DNA of 64,000 nucleotides from the NCBI GenBank assembly GCA_002343845.1, contig DDSQ01000186.1, forward strand, positions 102,936 to 166,935. Direction: 5' to 3'. Of the stretch, positions 34,823 to 44,354 are shown in pieces. The translations under genes and the position numbers were made by a program. The stretch's first letter is position 1. Each line of letters starts with the position of its first letter. The notes below the pieces were generated by a model that had not been told where the DNA came from, ran no database searches, and saw only the letters and a program-made list of their open reading frames with translations. The stretch comes from Planctomycetes bacterium UBA2386 (lineage in GTDB: Bacteria > Planctomycetota > UBA1135 > UBA2386).

Positions 34823-37800
34823 TCACTTCACGTGCGGGATCGCCAGCTCGAGCGCGAGGCGGTTGAAGGCCGCGGTGTGCTCCGTCCACAGAGCACGTCC
34901 ACGTTCGAGTTCGGCGCGGATCGCCGTCGACAACTCGGCGGCCACCGCCGCCTGCCCCGCGGTCGGCCCGAACTCCGCGCCTTCGACCGACGACAGCACG
35001 CCGAGCAGCTTGTCGGTCAGCTTGATCGGGTAGTTCAGCGGGTCCTGGCTGCTCTTGCTCTTCGTCTGGTAGAGCGCCTCCTCGACCGGCGTCAGCGCGT
35101 CGCCGGCGGCCTTCGCGGCGGCTTCGAGCCGCGCCTTGCCGTCCCCTTCCGCGCGGTCGACCACCGCCTGCATCTGCGTGCGCAGCGAGCGCAGCTTCTC
35201 GATCCACTCGTGCGCGTCGGTGACGAGCGCGTTGCCGTCGCGCACCAGGCGGTAGCGCGCCTGCAGTTCGTCGACGGTCGCCGGCGAACGGGGATCCGGC
35301 AGGATGCGCGCCGCCACCGTGCGCGCGTCGTCGCCGACGGTGACCGTGATCCCGTACTCGCCGGGTGCGGGCCGCGGCGCGCGGCTGCGCCCGTTCCAGA
35401 GGATCATGCCGTCGAGGATCTTCGCGTCGTCGGTCTTCCACGTGATCGGGAACGCGTTGATGCCGCGCTTCACGGTCAGTTTCTCGTCGTCCTTCGTCGC
35501 GTCCGTCGCGCGAGACCACACGACCTTGCCGTCCTGGTCCTTGCACTCGATCGCCACGCGCTGGTCGACCGGCTTCTCGGCGTCGCCACCGAGCCAGAAG
35601 CGGATCACGAGGTCCTTCGCCGGATTGCGCCCGAGTCCCGCGACCTCGGCGTCGTCGCCGCCGCCGCGCACCAACGGCGTCGGCACAAAGAGGACGAACG
35701 GCATGGCGCCGAGGCCCGAGTTGAGCTGGCGCAGGTGCGCGAGATGGTCGAACGACCAGAACGAACGGCCCTGCGTCGCGGCGATCAGTTCGTTGCCGCG
35801 CACGACGAGGTCGGTGATCGGCGTGATCGGCAGGTTGCGCGCCAGCTTCTGCCAGCGACGGCCGTCGTCGAAGCTCATCCACACGCCGCGTTCGGTGCCG
35901 CAGTAGAGCAGCCCCGGGACCTCGGGGTCGGGCCGGATGCAGCGTGTGAACCACGCCGGATCGAGGCCGCCGGTGATCTCGCGCCACGTCGCGCCGAAGT
36001 CGTCCGTCGCGAACAGGTAGGGCCGGAAGTCGTCGAGCTTGTAGCGCGTGGCCGCGACGTAGCAGCCGCCATCGCCGTGCGGACTCGCGGCGATGCAGTT
36101 GACCTGCGCCCACTCGGGCATGCTCGGCGGCGTGACGTTCGCCCAGTTCTTGCCGCCGTCGCGCGTCACGTGCACGAGGCCGTCGTCGCTGCCGCACCAG
36201 ATCGTGCCGGGCACGCGCCCTTCGTCGACGGTGAAGATCGTGCCGTAGTACTCGACGCTGGTGTTGTCCTTGGTGATCGGCCCGCCCGACGAGCCCATCT
36301 TGGTCTTGTCGTTGCGCGTGAGGTCGCCGCTGATCGGCGTCCACGACGCCCCCTCGTCGCTCGTCGCGAACAGCACCTGCGCTGCCGTGTAGAGCACCGA
36401 ACGATCGTGCCGCGACCACAGGATCGGGAAGTTCCACTGGAAGCGGTAGCGCATCACGTCGGCGCCGCCGCCCATCGGGTTGTCGGGCCACACGTCGACG
36501 CGCCGCGACAAGCCGCTGCGATGGTCGAGCCGCGACAGGTATCCGCCGTAGCTGCCGCCGAACACGACGTCGGCATTGCCGGGCTTCGGCGCGAGCCACC
36601 CGCTCTCGCCGCCAGCGGTGTCCTCCCAGTCGTCGGTGCCGATGCCGCGCCCGCGCGAACGGTGCGCGATGCGCACGGTGCTGTTGTCCTGCTGCGCGCC
36701 GTAGATGCGGTACGGCGCGTGGTCGTCGACGGTGACGCGGTAGAACTGCGCCGTCGGCTGGTTTTCGATCGACGACCAGGTCTTGCCGCCGTCGAACGTC
36801 ACGCAGGCGCCGCCGTCGTTGCCTTCGACCATGCGCAGCGGGTCGGCGGGATCGATCCACAGGTCGTGGTTGTCGCCGTGCGGCACGCGGATCGTCGTGA
36901 ACGTCTTGCCGCCGTCGGTCGACTTGTGGAACGCGACGTTCAGCACGTACACGGTGTCGGCGTCCTTCGGATCGGCGAAGACGCGCGTGTAGTACCAGGC
37001 CCGCTGCCGCAGCGAGCGTTCGTCGTTGACCTTGATCCACGAAGCGCCGGCGTCGTCGCTGCGGAACAGGCCGCCCTCCTCGGCCTCGATCTGCGCGTAG
37101 AGCCGTGCTGGCTTGCTCGGCGCGCTGCAGATGCCGGCGATGCCGAGGGTGCCCTTCGGCATGCCGGGCTTGTCGCTCAGGCTCTGCCAGTTGTCGCCGC
37201 CGTCGGTCGACTTCCAGAGCCCGCTGCCGTCGCCGCCGGACTCGAGTGACCACGGCGTGCGGATCGCGCGCCAGGTCGTCGCGTAGAGCACGTTCGGGTC
37301 GTCGGGCGACAGGCACAGGTCGACGGCGCCCGCGTGCGCGTTGGCGAACAGCACACGCTGCCACGACGTGCCGCCATCCTTGCTGCGGTAGACGCCGCGT
37401 TCTTCGTTGGGCCCCGACAGGTGCCCCATCACCGCGGCGAAGACGATCTGGCTGTCCTTCGGGTGGACGCGGATGCGACTGATGTGGCGGCTGTCGGGCA
37501 GGCCCGCGAACGTCCAGGTGGCGCCGGCGTCGGTCGACTTCCACATGCCGTCGCCGCTCGAGACGTTGCCGCGCCACGTCTTCTCGCCGGTGCCGACGTA
37601 GACGATGCGTGGATCGCTCGGCGCCACGGCGACCGCGCCGATCGAACCGCCGAAGGTGCCGTCGCTGACGTTCTTCCAGGTCTTGCCGGCGTCGGTGGTC
37701 TTCCACACACCGCCGCCCGTGCTGCCCATCCAGTAGGTGTCGCGATCGCCGGCGATGCCGCAGACCGCCGCGACGCGGCCGCCGCGGAACGGACCGACGA

Positions 37801-37924
37801 GGCGCCAGTCGCAGGTCTCGAGCAGCGCCGTCGGCACGGGGCCGCGCGGTTCCTGCGCGGGCAGTGCCGCGAGCAGTGCGAAGGGAAGCAGCAGCGAACG
37901 GAACGACGCGGAGCCGGAGACCAT
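34823..37924 (-). CDS. BNR/VPS10-like beta-propeller protein
   Basis: A 1033-residue secreted protein. After a signal peptide (FRSLLLPFALLAALPAQ) come repeated Asp-box/BNR motifs: STGGGVWKTTDAGKTWKN, SGDGMWKSTDAGATW, DDGLVHVTRDGGKNW. Together they predict two seven-bladed propellers over residues 40-720. A beta domain (PGEYGITVTVGDDARTVAAR) and a helical tail end the protein. Annotated homologues are called glycosyl hydrolases, but catalytic residues are not evident. The ATG is chosen for its signal peptide. Confidence 0.85.
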   Translation of the reverse strand: MVSGSASFRSLLLPFALLAALPAQEPRGPVPTALLETCDWRLVGPFRGGRVAAVCGIAGDRDTYWMGSTGGGVWKTTDAGKTWKNVSDGTFGGSIGAVAVAPSDPRIVYVGTGEKTWRGNVSSGDGMWKSTDAGATWTFAGLPDSRHISRIRVHPKDSQIVFAAVMGHLSGPNEERGVYRSKDGGTSWQRVLFANAHAGAVDLCLSPDDPNVLYATTWRAIRTPWSLESGGDGSGLWKSTDGGDNWQSLSDKPGMPKGTLGIAGICSAPSKPARLYAQIEAEEGGLFRSDDAGASWIKVNDERSLRQRAWYYTRVFADPKDADTVYVLNVAFHKSTDGGKTFTTIRVPHGDNHDLWIDPADPLRMVEGNDGGACVTFDGGKTWSSIENQPTAQFYRVTVDDHAPYRIYGAQQDNSTVRIAHRSRGRGIGTDDWEDTAGGESGWLAPKPGNADVVFGGSYGGYLSRLDHRSGLSRRVDVWPDNPMGGGADVMRYRFQWNFPILWSRHDRSVLYTAAQVLFATSDEGASWTPISGDLTRNDKTKMGSSGGPITKDNTSVEYYGTIFTVDEGRVPGTIWCGSDDGLVHVTRDGGKNWANVTPPSMPEWAQVNCIAASPHGDGGCYVAATRYKLDDFRPYLFATDDFGATWREITGGLDPAWFTRCIRPDPEVPGLLYCGTERGVWMSFDDGRRWQKLARNLPITPITDLVVRGNELIAATQGRSFWSFDHLAHLRQLNSGLGAMPFVLFVPTPLVRGGGDDAEVAGLGRNPAKDLVIRFWLGGDAEKPVDQRVAIECKDQDGKVVWSRATDATKDDEKLTVKRGINAFPITWKTDDAKILDGMILWNGRSRAPRPAPGEYGITVTVGDDARTVAARILPDPRSPATVDELQARYRLVRDGNALVTDAHEWIEKLRSLRTQMQAVVDRAEGDGKARLEAAAKAAGDALTPVEEALYQTKSKSSQDPLNYPIKLTDKLLGVLSSVEGAEFGPTAGQAAVAAELSTAIRAELERGRALWTEHTAAFNRLALELAIPHVK

Positions 37925-37934
37925 GCGGGGCGGG

Positions 37935-37940
37935 ATGCTA
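37935..37940 (-). promoter_or_regulatory. -10-like hexamer before the BNR protein gene
   Basis: TAGCAT on the minus strand, 10 nt before the start codon. Confidence 0.35.
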
Positions 37941-37994
37941 CGGCCCGTCGGACCACGCGCCGAGTCTCGCGTGGCCTCTGCGCGTGCGGCGCGG

Positions 37995-39290
37995 CTACGG
38001 CATCTTCGGCCGCACGAACGGATCCGCGAAGCGCGGGTCGCGAACGAAGTGCCAATCGGTGAGCGTCTTCAGGAACGCCACGAGGTCGCTGCGTTCGCGG
38101 CTGTCCATCGGCACGCCGGTCTGCAGCGGGAGCACCGCCCGGCTCGGGCCCGTGACCAGGGGCGCTTCGGCCGGCCTGCCCCAGGCACTCGGGGCATGCG
38201 CATCGTGGCGCAGCACGGGATCCAGGTTCGCGTGCGCACGCACCCGGCCCGAATAGAACTGCACGACCTGCTCGAGCGTCGCGAAGCGCCCGTCGTGCAT
38301 GTAGGGCGCCGTCAGCTCGATGTTGCGCAGCGACGGCGCGCGGAATTTGCCGAGGTCCTCCCGCTGGCCGCTGACTGCCGCGAGGCCCGGATCGTCGGTG
38401 CCGCGCCCTGCATCGACCCCGTTGTTGCGGCAGCCGCTGCTCTGCAGGGCCACCGGGTCGAGCTCGAAGGTGTGGCCGCATTGGAGGTAGACCCGTTCGA
38501 CGTGGCAGCCTGCGCACGACCGCTCGCGCGCACCCCCCGCTCCGAAGAACAGGTGCTTGCCGCGGTTCTCAGCCGGCGTGAAGTTCGGGAACGGCGCATT
38601 GACATCGCCCGTCGCGGCGAGCCCTTCGTCGTAGCGGCTGCGCAACGACACGAGGGAACGCACGAACTGCGCGAGGGCCACGGCGAGCCGCCGCTCGTCG
38701 ATCCGCGCGTCGCCGAACGCGGCGGTGAACAGATCGGCGTAGCCCGGTTCCACGCGCAGCCGCGCGATCACGTCGGGCACTTCCATGCCCATCTCGATCG
38801 GGTTGCGGATCGGCAGCAGCACCGCCTGCTCGAGCGTCGTGGCGCGGGCGTCCCAGAAGAACCCGGTGCCGAGCAGCCCGAGGTTCGCGATCGACATCGA
38901 GTTGCGGTGCGTGCGCTGGCCGCGAAACCCGAGGCTCCCGGTTTCGCCGTCGGCGAACGCGCGCCCTTGCTCGTGGCAACTCGAGCAGGAGCGGCTCTCG
39001 TTGCGCGACAGCAGGCGGTCGTGGAACAGGACGCGACCCAGGGTCGCCAGTTCGTTGGTCCGTTCGGGCGGCGGTGCGGGCGCATCGGGGGCCACCCCAC
39101 AACCGCGCGGTGCCCCCGCACCGTTACGCGCCGGTAGCGAGAACCGCGCCGCCAGCCCCGGTGCGGCGACCGGCGCATAGTCGTACGGCACCTCGGGCAG
39201 CACGAAGCGCGGCTTGCCGTCTTGCGCCACCAGCGCAGGGAGGAGAACGAACACCGAGGCGACGACGCCGAGCGCAGCGAGCCTGTTCAT
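37995..39290 (-). CDS. Diheme cytochrome c peroxidase (MauG/CCP type)
   Basis: A 431-residue exported protein. Signal: MNRLAALGVVASVFVLLPAL. Heme sites are CSSCHEQG and CAGCHVER; surrounding CCP segments include LGRVLFHDRLLSRNESRSC, FWDARATTLEQAVLLPI and SLRNIELTAPYMHDGRFATLEQVV. It reduces hydrogen peroxide with cytochrome electrons, or acts in MauG-like maturation. The ATG is preferred because upstream residues lack a signal. It is divergent from the rhomboid gene. Confidence 0.9.
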   Translation of the reverse strand: MNRLAALGVVASVFVLLPALVAQDGKPRFVLPEVPYDYAPVAAPGLAARFSLPARNGAGAPRGCGVAPDAPAPPPERTNELATLGRVLFHDRLLSRNESRSCSSCHEQGRAFADGETGSLGFRGQRTHRNSMSIANLGLLGTGFFWDARATTLEQAVLLPIRNPIEMGMEVPDVIARLRVEPGYADLFTAAFGDARIDERRLAVALAQFVRSLVSLRSRYDEGLAATGDVNAPFPNFTPAENRGKHLFFGAGGARERSCAGCHVERVYLQCGHTFELDPVALQSSGCRNNGVDAGRGTDDPGLAAVSGQREDLGKFRAPSLRNIELTAPYMHDGRFATLEQVVQFYSGRVRAHANLDPVLRHDAHAPSAWGRPAEAPLVTGPSRAVLPLQTGVPMDSRERSDLVAFLKTLTDWHFVRDPRFADPFVRPKMP

Positions 39291-39408
39291 GGGAGATCCG
39301 GTCGGAAGGCGGCGACCGCCGGCCTGAGCAAGCGCGATGCCGCGCCGCGCCGCGGTAGCATGCGAGGGTGACGACGCAGCGCCGGGCGAACCTCGCGGCC
39401 ACGACTGG

Positions 39409-40167
39409 ATGATCCCGCTACGCGACGACGTTCCGGCGAGCCGCCCCCCGATCGTCACGCGCGCCATCGTCGTCGCCTGCTCGCTCGCGTTCGTGCTGCA
39501 GCTCGGCGATCCGCAGGGCGACCTCGTCGAACGTTACGGCATGGTGCCCGCGCGCGTGCTCGACCCGGACGTCACGCACGTCGTGCACGGCCCGCGCGGG
39601 CAACTGGTCCTGCGCATCGGCGAAGCCGGCGTGCCCGACTGGCTGACGCTGCTCTCCTGCACGTTCCTGCACGGCGGCTGGCTGCACTTCCTCGGCAACA
39701 TGCTGTTCCTGTGGATCTTCGGCGACAACGTCGAGGACCGCTTCGGCCGGCTGCGCTTCCTGTTGTTCTACCTCGGCTGCGGGGCCGCGGCGTCGGCCGC
39801 GCATCTGCTCGCCCAGCCGGACTCGCCGGTGCCGACGATCGGTGCGTCCGGCGCGATCGCCGGCGTGATGGGGGCCTACCTGCTGCTCTACCCACGAGCC
39901 CGAGTGCAGATGCTCTTCGTGTTCGGCTTCTTCGCCGACGTGATCGTGCTGCCGGCCGCGTTCTTCCTCGTCTACTGGTTCGTGCTGCAGCTCGTGCAGG
40001 GCAGCCTCGACAGCGGCAGCGGGGCGGGCGTCGCGTGGTGGGCGCACATCGGCGGCTTCGTCGTCGGTGCGATCGTCGCCGCCGGACTGCGCGCCGGCGA
40101 ATGGCTGCGGCCGGATCCACCGCACGTCGTGCTCACGCGGCGGCGCTACGGCCGCGCGCCGTGGTAA
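39409..40167 (+). CDS. Rhomboid family intramembrane serine protease
   Basis: A 252-residue protein with six or seven helices. The L1 loop has FLHGGWLHFLGNMLFLWIFG; the catalytic Ser147 lies in TIGASGAIAGVMG, and the catalytic His213 in WWAHIGGFVVGA. It cleaves single-pass membrane proteins within the bilayer. The substrate is unknown. The ATG is the first good candidate; upstream in-frame codons continue but carry no membrane segment. Confidence 0.92.
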   Translation: MIPLRDDVPASRPPIVTRAIVVACSLAFVLQLGDPQGDLVERYGMVPARVLDPDVTHVVHGPRGQLVLRIGEAGVPDWLTLLSCTFLHGGWLHFLGNMLFLWIFGDNVEDRFGRLRFLLFYLGCGAAASAAHLLAQPDSPVPTIGASGAIAGVMGAYLLLYPRARVQMLFVFGFFADVIVLPAAFFLVYWFVLQLVQGSLDSGSGAGVAWWAHIGGFVVGAIVAAGLRAGEWLRPDPPHVVLTRRRYGRAPW

Positions 40168-40286
40168 CGAGGGACCGGCAGGCCGGAGCCGGGCCGCACG
40201 CCCACGCGCTGGTCGACCCACGCGCTGCCGACTTCGGACCGCGCGCTGCTCCTTCGAAGTCGACGACGCACCCTCGCCACCGACCC

Positions 40287-40292
40287 CGCTAT
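40287..40292 (+). promoter_or_regulatory. -10-like hexamer before an unknown exported protein gene
   Basis: TATCGT, 9 nt before the ATG at 40302. A small inverted repeat (CGACTTCG/CGAAGTCG, 40229-40262) precedes it. Confidence 0.35.
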
Positions 40293-40301
40293 CGTCGAAC
40301 C

Positions 40302-41672
40302 CCGATGGCAACCGCGCTCGCCGGCACTCGCTTCCTGGCCCTGTTGACGCTGCTCGCCCCGTTCGCCGGACTGCCGGCCCAGGGCAAGGTCGACTGGGCA
40401 GGCCTCGGTAACGGGTACCTGAAGGAGATCGGCGAGACCGAGCCACCGACGCTCTCCGACCTGCTCGACCGCCACTACGTGCGCCTGTTGCTCGGTGACT
40501 TCGACGTGCGCGTGCCGAAGGCGCAGATCGCCAAGCCGAAGGGTGCTGCGCCCATCGCCGCCGTCGCCGAGGCCCTGGTCGGTCTGCAGGAACGGCTCGA
40601 CGAGCTGACGACCGCCGACGCCAAGGTGCTCGCGAGCAAGCGCGAGGAGACGACCGCACTGCGGCGCTACGTCACGGCCTGGCGCAGCAAGCCGGCGACG
40701 ACACCCGCGCCATCGGGGAGCAGCCGCGACAACCCGTGCGTGCTGATCCTCGCCCCCGACCGCAAGACGTTCGTCGGCCTCGTCGGCTGGCTCGGCCTGT
40801 GGAAGAAGCAGTACCAGGACTACTGGTGGAACGACGGCACCGCACAGTTCGCCGACCTGCACGTCGAGGACGAAGGCGAGGTGCAGATCGTCGCCCTCGA
40901 GTACGCAGCCCCAGCACAGAACGGCAACGTCATGCTCGGCTTCGACATGAACACGCGCGAGAAGACCGGCCTGCAGCAGCACGTGCTGCAGCGCGCTGGA
41001 ATGTCGTGGTGCTGGCGGTCGTTCGGACCGGACAGCGACCTGTCGTTCACTCTGGGGCTCGCCACCGCCCTGGTCGTCGACGTGCTCGGCCAGAACAACG
41101 CGCGCTCGGGCGGCAGCAACAAGGGCAGCACCACCGAAGGCCGCAACGCGTTCATCCCGGGGGCGCCCGGGCGCGGCGGTGCCATGGAGATGGTCAACGC
41201 CGACAGCGCCTGGCGCCTCTCGCAGGGCCAGGACTGGTTCACCCGGCCGCTGCGGCAGGCGCAAACCGCGGGCGAACACGCAGCGAAGGACAGCAAGGAC
41301 CGGCTCGGCCACTTCCTGATGCGCGACGCCAAGGACGAGAGCAAGCGCCAGGTGGTCGATGGGCCGTTCCTCGGGGCGACGGCGATGGCGCGCGACGAAG
41401 TGCCCGCCCAGTTCCTCGACGACTACCTCGAGTTCCATCGCGCCTACCGCGCTGGCTTCGTGCACTGGCTGCAGGACCACGGCGACAAGACCAAGGCGGC
41501 GAGCCTTGCCAGGTTTCGCGAGCTGATGAGCCTGTTCCTCGACAAGAAGCCGGGCGCGACGCTCGACGCGATGTGCGAAGCGACCTACGGCCTGCCGCTG
41601 TCGGCGAAGGACGCGGCGACCGACACGCTCGAGCGGCGGTTCCTCGCCTGGCTGGCGACGAACTCGCGGTGA
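40302..41672 (+). CDS. Unknown exported protein
   Basis: A 456-residue protein with a signal peptide (LAGTRFLALLTLLAPFAGL). I do not recognise the family. Conserved-looking stretches are LLDRHYVRLLLGDFDVRVPK, KKQYQDYWWNDGTAQFADLH and YLEFHRAYRAGFVHWLQDH. A pattern of aromatic and acidic residues in the latter suggests a peptidase-like or structural domain, with no catalytic motif visible. It ends 55 nt before the converging small membrane protein gene. Confidence 0.65.
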   Translation, partial: PMATALAGTRFLALLTLLAPFAGLPAQGKVDWAGLGNGYLKEIGETEPPTLSDLLDRHYVRLLLGDFDVRVPKAQIAKPKGAAPIAAVAEALVGLQERLDELTTADAKVLASKREETTALRRYVTAWRSKPATTPAPSGSSRDNPCVLILAPDRKTFVGLVGWLGLWKKQYQDYWWNDGTAQFADLHVEDEGEVQIVALEYAAPAQNGNVMLGFDMNTREKTGLQQHVLQRAGMSWCWRSFGPDSDLSFTLGLATALVVDVLGQNNARSGGSNKGSTTEGRNAFIPGAPGRGGAMEMVNADSAWRLSQGQDWFTRPLRQAQTAGEHAAKDSKDRLGHFLMRDAKDESKRQVVDGPFLGATAMARDEVPAQFLDDYLEFHRAYRAGFVHWLQDHGDKTKAASLARFRELMSLFLDKKPGATLDAMCEATYGLPLSAKDAATDTLERRFLAWLATNSR

Positions 41673-41727
41673 GTCTGCGCGCGGACCGCAGGCAACTCGC
41701 GTGCGGGCGAACGCTCGGACCCGAGGG

Positions 41728-41916
41728 TCAGCGCTCCCAGCGGAAGATGTCCGGGAGGAGGCCGGTGAGGACGCCGAGGGTCCACAGGGCGATCAGCACG
41801 AGGAACGCGAGCGCGAGCGCGCCGCCGCTCTCCATGCGCGCGAAGTGACGGCGGTCGAAGCGACGCGTCGGACCCGGCGGTCGATCCCGCCCGTGCGCCA
41901 CGGGCCGGGGCCCCAT
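41728..41916 (-). CDS. Small single-pass membrane protein
   Basis: A 62-residue predicted protein with one C-terminal helix (ALALAFLVLIALWTLGVLTG) after a basic N-terminal part; a shorter form starting at MESGG is possible. Function unknown. It lies downstream of, and reads with, another tiny membrane protein gene. Confidence 0.45.
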   Translation of the reverse strand: MGPRPVAHGRDRPPGPTRRFDRRHFARMESGGALALAFLVLIALWTLGVLTGLLPDIFRWER

Positions 41917-41960
41917 CGGCGGCTGCTGCGTGCCGGCCTCGGCGGAACGCGGGTCGCGGC

Positions 41961-42194
41961 TCAGGAGTGCCCCCACCATCTTTGGTACCAGCCGAAGAAC
42001 CACACGAAGGGCAGGATCCCCACCAGCACCACCAGCAACGTCGCGATGCGGCCCTGCCGCGCGGCGTGACGGCGATCGTGATGATGGCCGCTGCCGGCCG
42101 GCGGCAGCGTGTAGTTGTCGCTGCGCAGAGCGCGCATGCGGACGCCGGCTTCGTGCGGACTTGCGACCTTCAGCTCGTACGGGTTGTCGACCAT
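41961..42194 (-). CDS. Small single-pass membrane protein
   Basis: A 77-residue predicted protein with a His/Arg-rich soluble part (SGHHHDRRHAARQGR) and one helix (IATLLVVLVGILPFVWFFGW). A CGGAGG Shine-Dalgarno precedes the ATG by 7 nt, which supports expression. No family recognised. It is followed 44 nt later by a similar-sized membrane protein gene. Confidence 0.55.
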   Translation of the reverse strand: MVDNPYELKVASPHEAGVRMRALRSDNYTLPPAGSGHHHDRRHAARQGRIATLLVVLVGILPFVWFFGWYQRWWGHS

Positions 42195-42241
42195 GGCGCG
42201 CCTCCGTGCGACAGTCTAGCCGACGCTGCGACCGCTGTCCG

Positions 42242-44335
42242 ATGACGCCATCCAACCACCTCGCGTTCCGTTCCCGCCGCTGTTCACGCCCGACCGCGCT
42301 GGTCGCCGCAACCGCGTTGCTCGCCGCGTGCGGGGCCCAGCCGCCGCCTGCCGCCCGCGACACGGCGCAGGCCCCGGCCTCGCACGACGAACGGATGAAT
42401 TGGTGGCGCGAGGCCCGGTTCGGCATGTTCCTGCACTGGGGGCTCTACGCGATCCCGGCCGGCAAGTGGCGCGAGCGCAACGACCACGGCGAGTGGATCC
42501 GCGACACCGCGCGCATCCCGCGCGACATCTACGCCGAGTTCCAGCCGCACTGGAACCCGCGCGACTTCGACGCCGAGGCCTGGGCCCGGATGGCCGCCGA
42601 GGCGGGCATGAAGTACGTCGTGATCACCAGCAAGCACCACGACGGCTTCTGCCTGTGGGACAGCGCGCACACCGAATGGGACGTCGGCCGCACGCCGCAT
42701 CGCCGCGACATCCTGCGCGAGCTCGCCGACGCGTGCAGGAAGCGCGGCATCGCGTTTTGCACCTACCACTCGATCATGGACTGGCACCACCCGGACTACC
42801 TGCCGCGCCGGCCGTGGGAGACGGACCGCGCGACGACCGGGGCCGACTTCGAGCGCTTCGAACGCTACCTGCACGCGCAGGTCGGCGAGTTGATCACGAA
42901 CTACCGGCCGGCGGTGATGTGGTTCGACGGCGAGTGGGAGAACACCTGGAACCACGAACGCGGGGTGCGCCTGTTCGAGCACTGCCGCAAGCTGGCGCCC
43001 GGGATGATCGTCAACAACCGCGTCGACGTGCACCGCGCCGGCATGGCCGGGTTCTCGTCGGCGAGCGAAGCCGTCGGCGACTTCCACACGCCCGAGCAGG
43101 AGATCCCCGCCACCGGGCTGCCCGGCCAGGACTGGGAGTCGTGCATGACGATGAACGGCCACTGGGGCTGGAACGCCGCCGACACGCGGTGGAAGTCGAC
43201 CGCCGAACTGCTGCGCAACCTGATCGACATCGCCAGCAAGGGCGGCAACTACCTGCTCAACATCGGCCCGCGCGCCGACGGCACGTTCCCGCCGGAATCG
43301 GTCGAACGGCTGGCGCAGATCGGCGCGTGGATGCAGAAGAACGGCGAGGCGATCCACGGCACGACGGCGAGTCCGTTCGACGCGCTGCCGTGGGGCCGCT
43401 GCACGGTGAAGCGGCGCTCTGCCTCGACGACGCTCTACCTGCACGTGTTCGAATGGCCCGCCGACGGCAAGCTCGTGGTGCCGGGCCTGGGCAGCTCGAT
43501 CGCCCGCTCCTACCTGCTGGCCCAGCCCGACAGCGGCCTTGCGACCAGCGCGGACGACACCGGGATCGTCGTCACCGTGCCGGCCACGGCCCCCGATCCC
43601 GTTGCGAGCATCGTCGCGCTCGAGCTCACCGGCGAACCGATCGTGTTCCGCGCGCCCACGATCACCACCGAGACCAACGTGTTCGTGAACGGCGTCGACG
43701 TGGTGCTGCGCAGCGGCAGTCCGGAGGTCGAAGTGCGCTACACACTCGACGGGCGCGATCCGAGTCCGGAGTCGCCGGTGGCGACCGCACCAGTCCACGT
43801 CGACGCGAGCTGCGTATTGCGCGCCGCGAGCTTCTGGCGCGGCGTGCGGCGCAGTCCGGTCGTCGAGCGCACGCTGACGAAGCTCGACCTGCTGCCGCCG
43901 GTGAAGGCGCTGGCCCCGCACCAGGGCCTCGTCTGCGAGCACTTCGCGGTCGACTGGCAGCGCATCCCCGACGACCGCGGCGGGCTCGTCGCGAAGGCGC
44001 GCGAAGTCGTGTTCTCGGTCGGGCCGCTGCAGCGCGCCGGCGAGAACGTCGCCTACGTCTACCGCGGTTTCCTCGTGGCCTCGGCCGACGAACTGCATCG
44101 CTTCGCCTTGCGCAGCGACGACGGCAGCAAGCTGTGGATCGACGGCCAGCTCGTGGTCGACAACGACGGCCTGCACGGTCCCCTCGAGAAGCAGGGCGCT
44201 ATCGCGCTGGCCAGCGGGCTGCACCAGATCGAAGTCGTGTGGTTCAACCGGACCGGCGGCGCGGACCTCGAGCTGAAGATGGCTCTGCCCGGCCAACCGT
44301 TCGCGCCGCTGCCCGCCGACGTGCTGCGCCGCTGA
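42242..44335 (+). CDS. Alpha-L-fucosidase (GH29) lipoprotein
   Basis: A 697-residue protein with a lipobox (VAATALLAACGAQ). The GH29 domain (residues 40-400) has WWREARFGMFLHWGLYA, YVVITSKHHDGFCLWDS, and VMWFDGEWENTW, whose Asp is the expected nucleophile. A chitobiase C-terminal-like beta domain (VRYTLDGRDPSPESPVA) and a PA14 domain (VYRGFLVASADELHRFALRS, DDGSKLWIDGQLV) follow, likely binding carbohydrate. It removes terminal fucose from fucosylated polysaccharides or glycans at the cell surface, consistent with planctomycete glycan use. Confidence 0.93.
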   Translation: MTPSNHLAFRSRRCSRPTALVAATALLAACGAQPPPAARDTAQAPASHDERMNWWREARFGMFLHWGLYAIPAGKWRERNDHGEWIRDTARIPRDIYAEFQPHWNPRDFDAEAWARMAAEAGMKYVVITSKHHDGFCLWDSAHTEWDVGRTPHRRDILRELADACRKRGIAFCTYHSIMDWHHPDYLPRRPWETDRATTGADFERFERYLHAQVGELITNYRPAVMWFDGEWENTWNHERGVRLFEHCRKLAPGMIVNNRVDVHRAGMAGFSSASEAVGDFHTPEQEIPATGLPGQDWESCMTMNGHWGWNAADTRWKSTAELLRNLIDIASKGGNYLLNIGPRADGTFPPESVERLAQIGAWMQKNGEAIHGTTASPFDALPWGRCTVKRRSASTTLYLHVFEWPADGKLVVPGLGSSIARSYLLAQPDSGLATSADDTGIVVTVPATAPDPVASIVALELTGEPIVFRAPTITTETNVFVNGVDVVLRSGSPEVEVRYTLDGRDPSPESPVATAPVHVDASCVLRAASFWRGVRRSPVVERTLTKLDLLPPVKALAPHQGLVCEHFAVDWQRIPDDRGGLVAKAREVVFSVGPLQRAGENVAYVYRGFLVASADELHRFALRSDDGSKLWIDGQLVVDNDGLHGPLEKQGAIALASGLHQIEVVWFNRTGGADLELKMALPGQPFAPLPADVLRR

Positions 44336-44354
44336 GCGGCCTCCGGCGGCGCGA

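Noticed and set aside
39337..39408. Longer N-terminal extension of the rhomboid
   Set aside because: The extra residues carry no membrane segment or signal and sit under the divergent peroxidase leader; the ATG at 39409 gives a normal family start.
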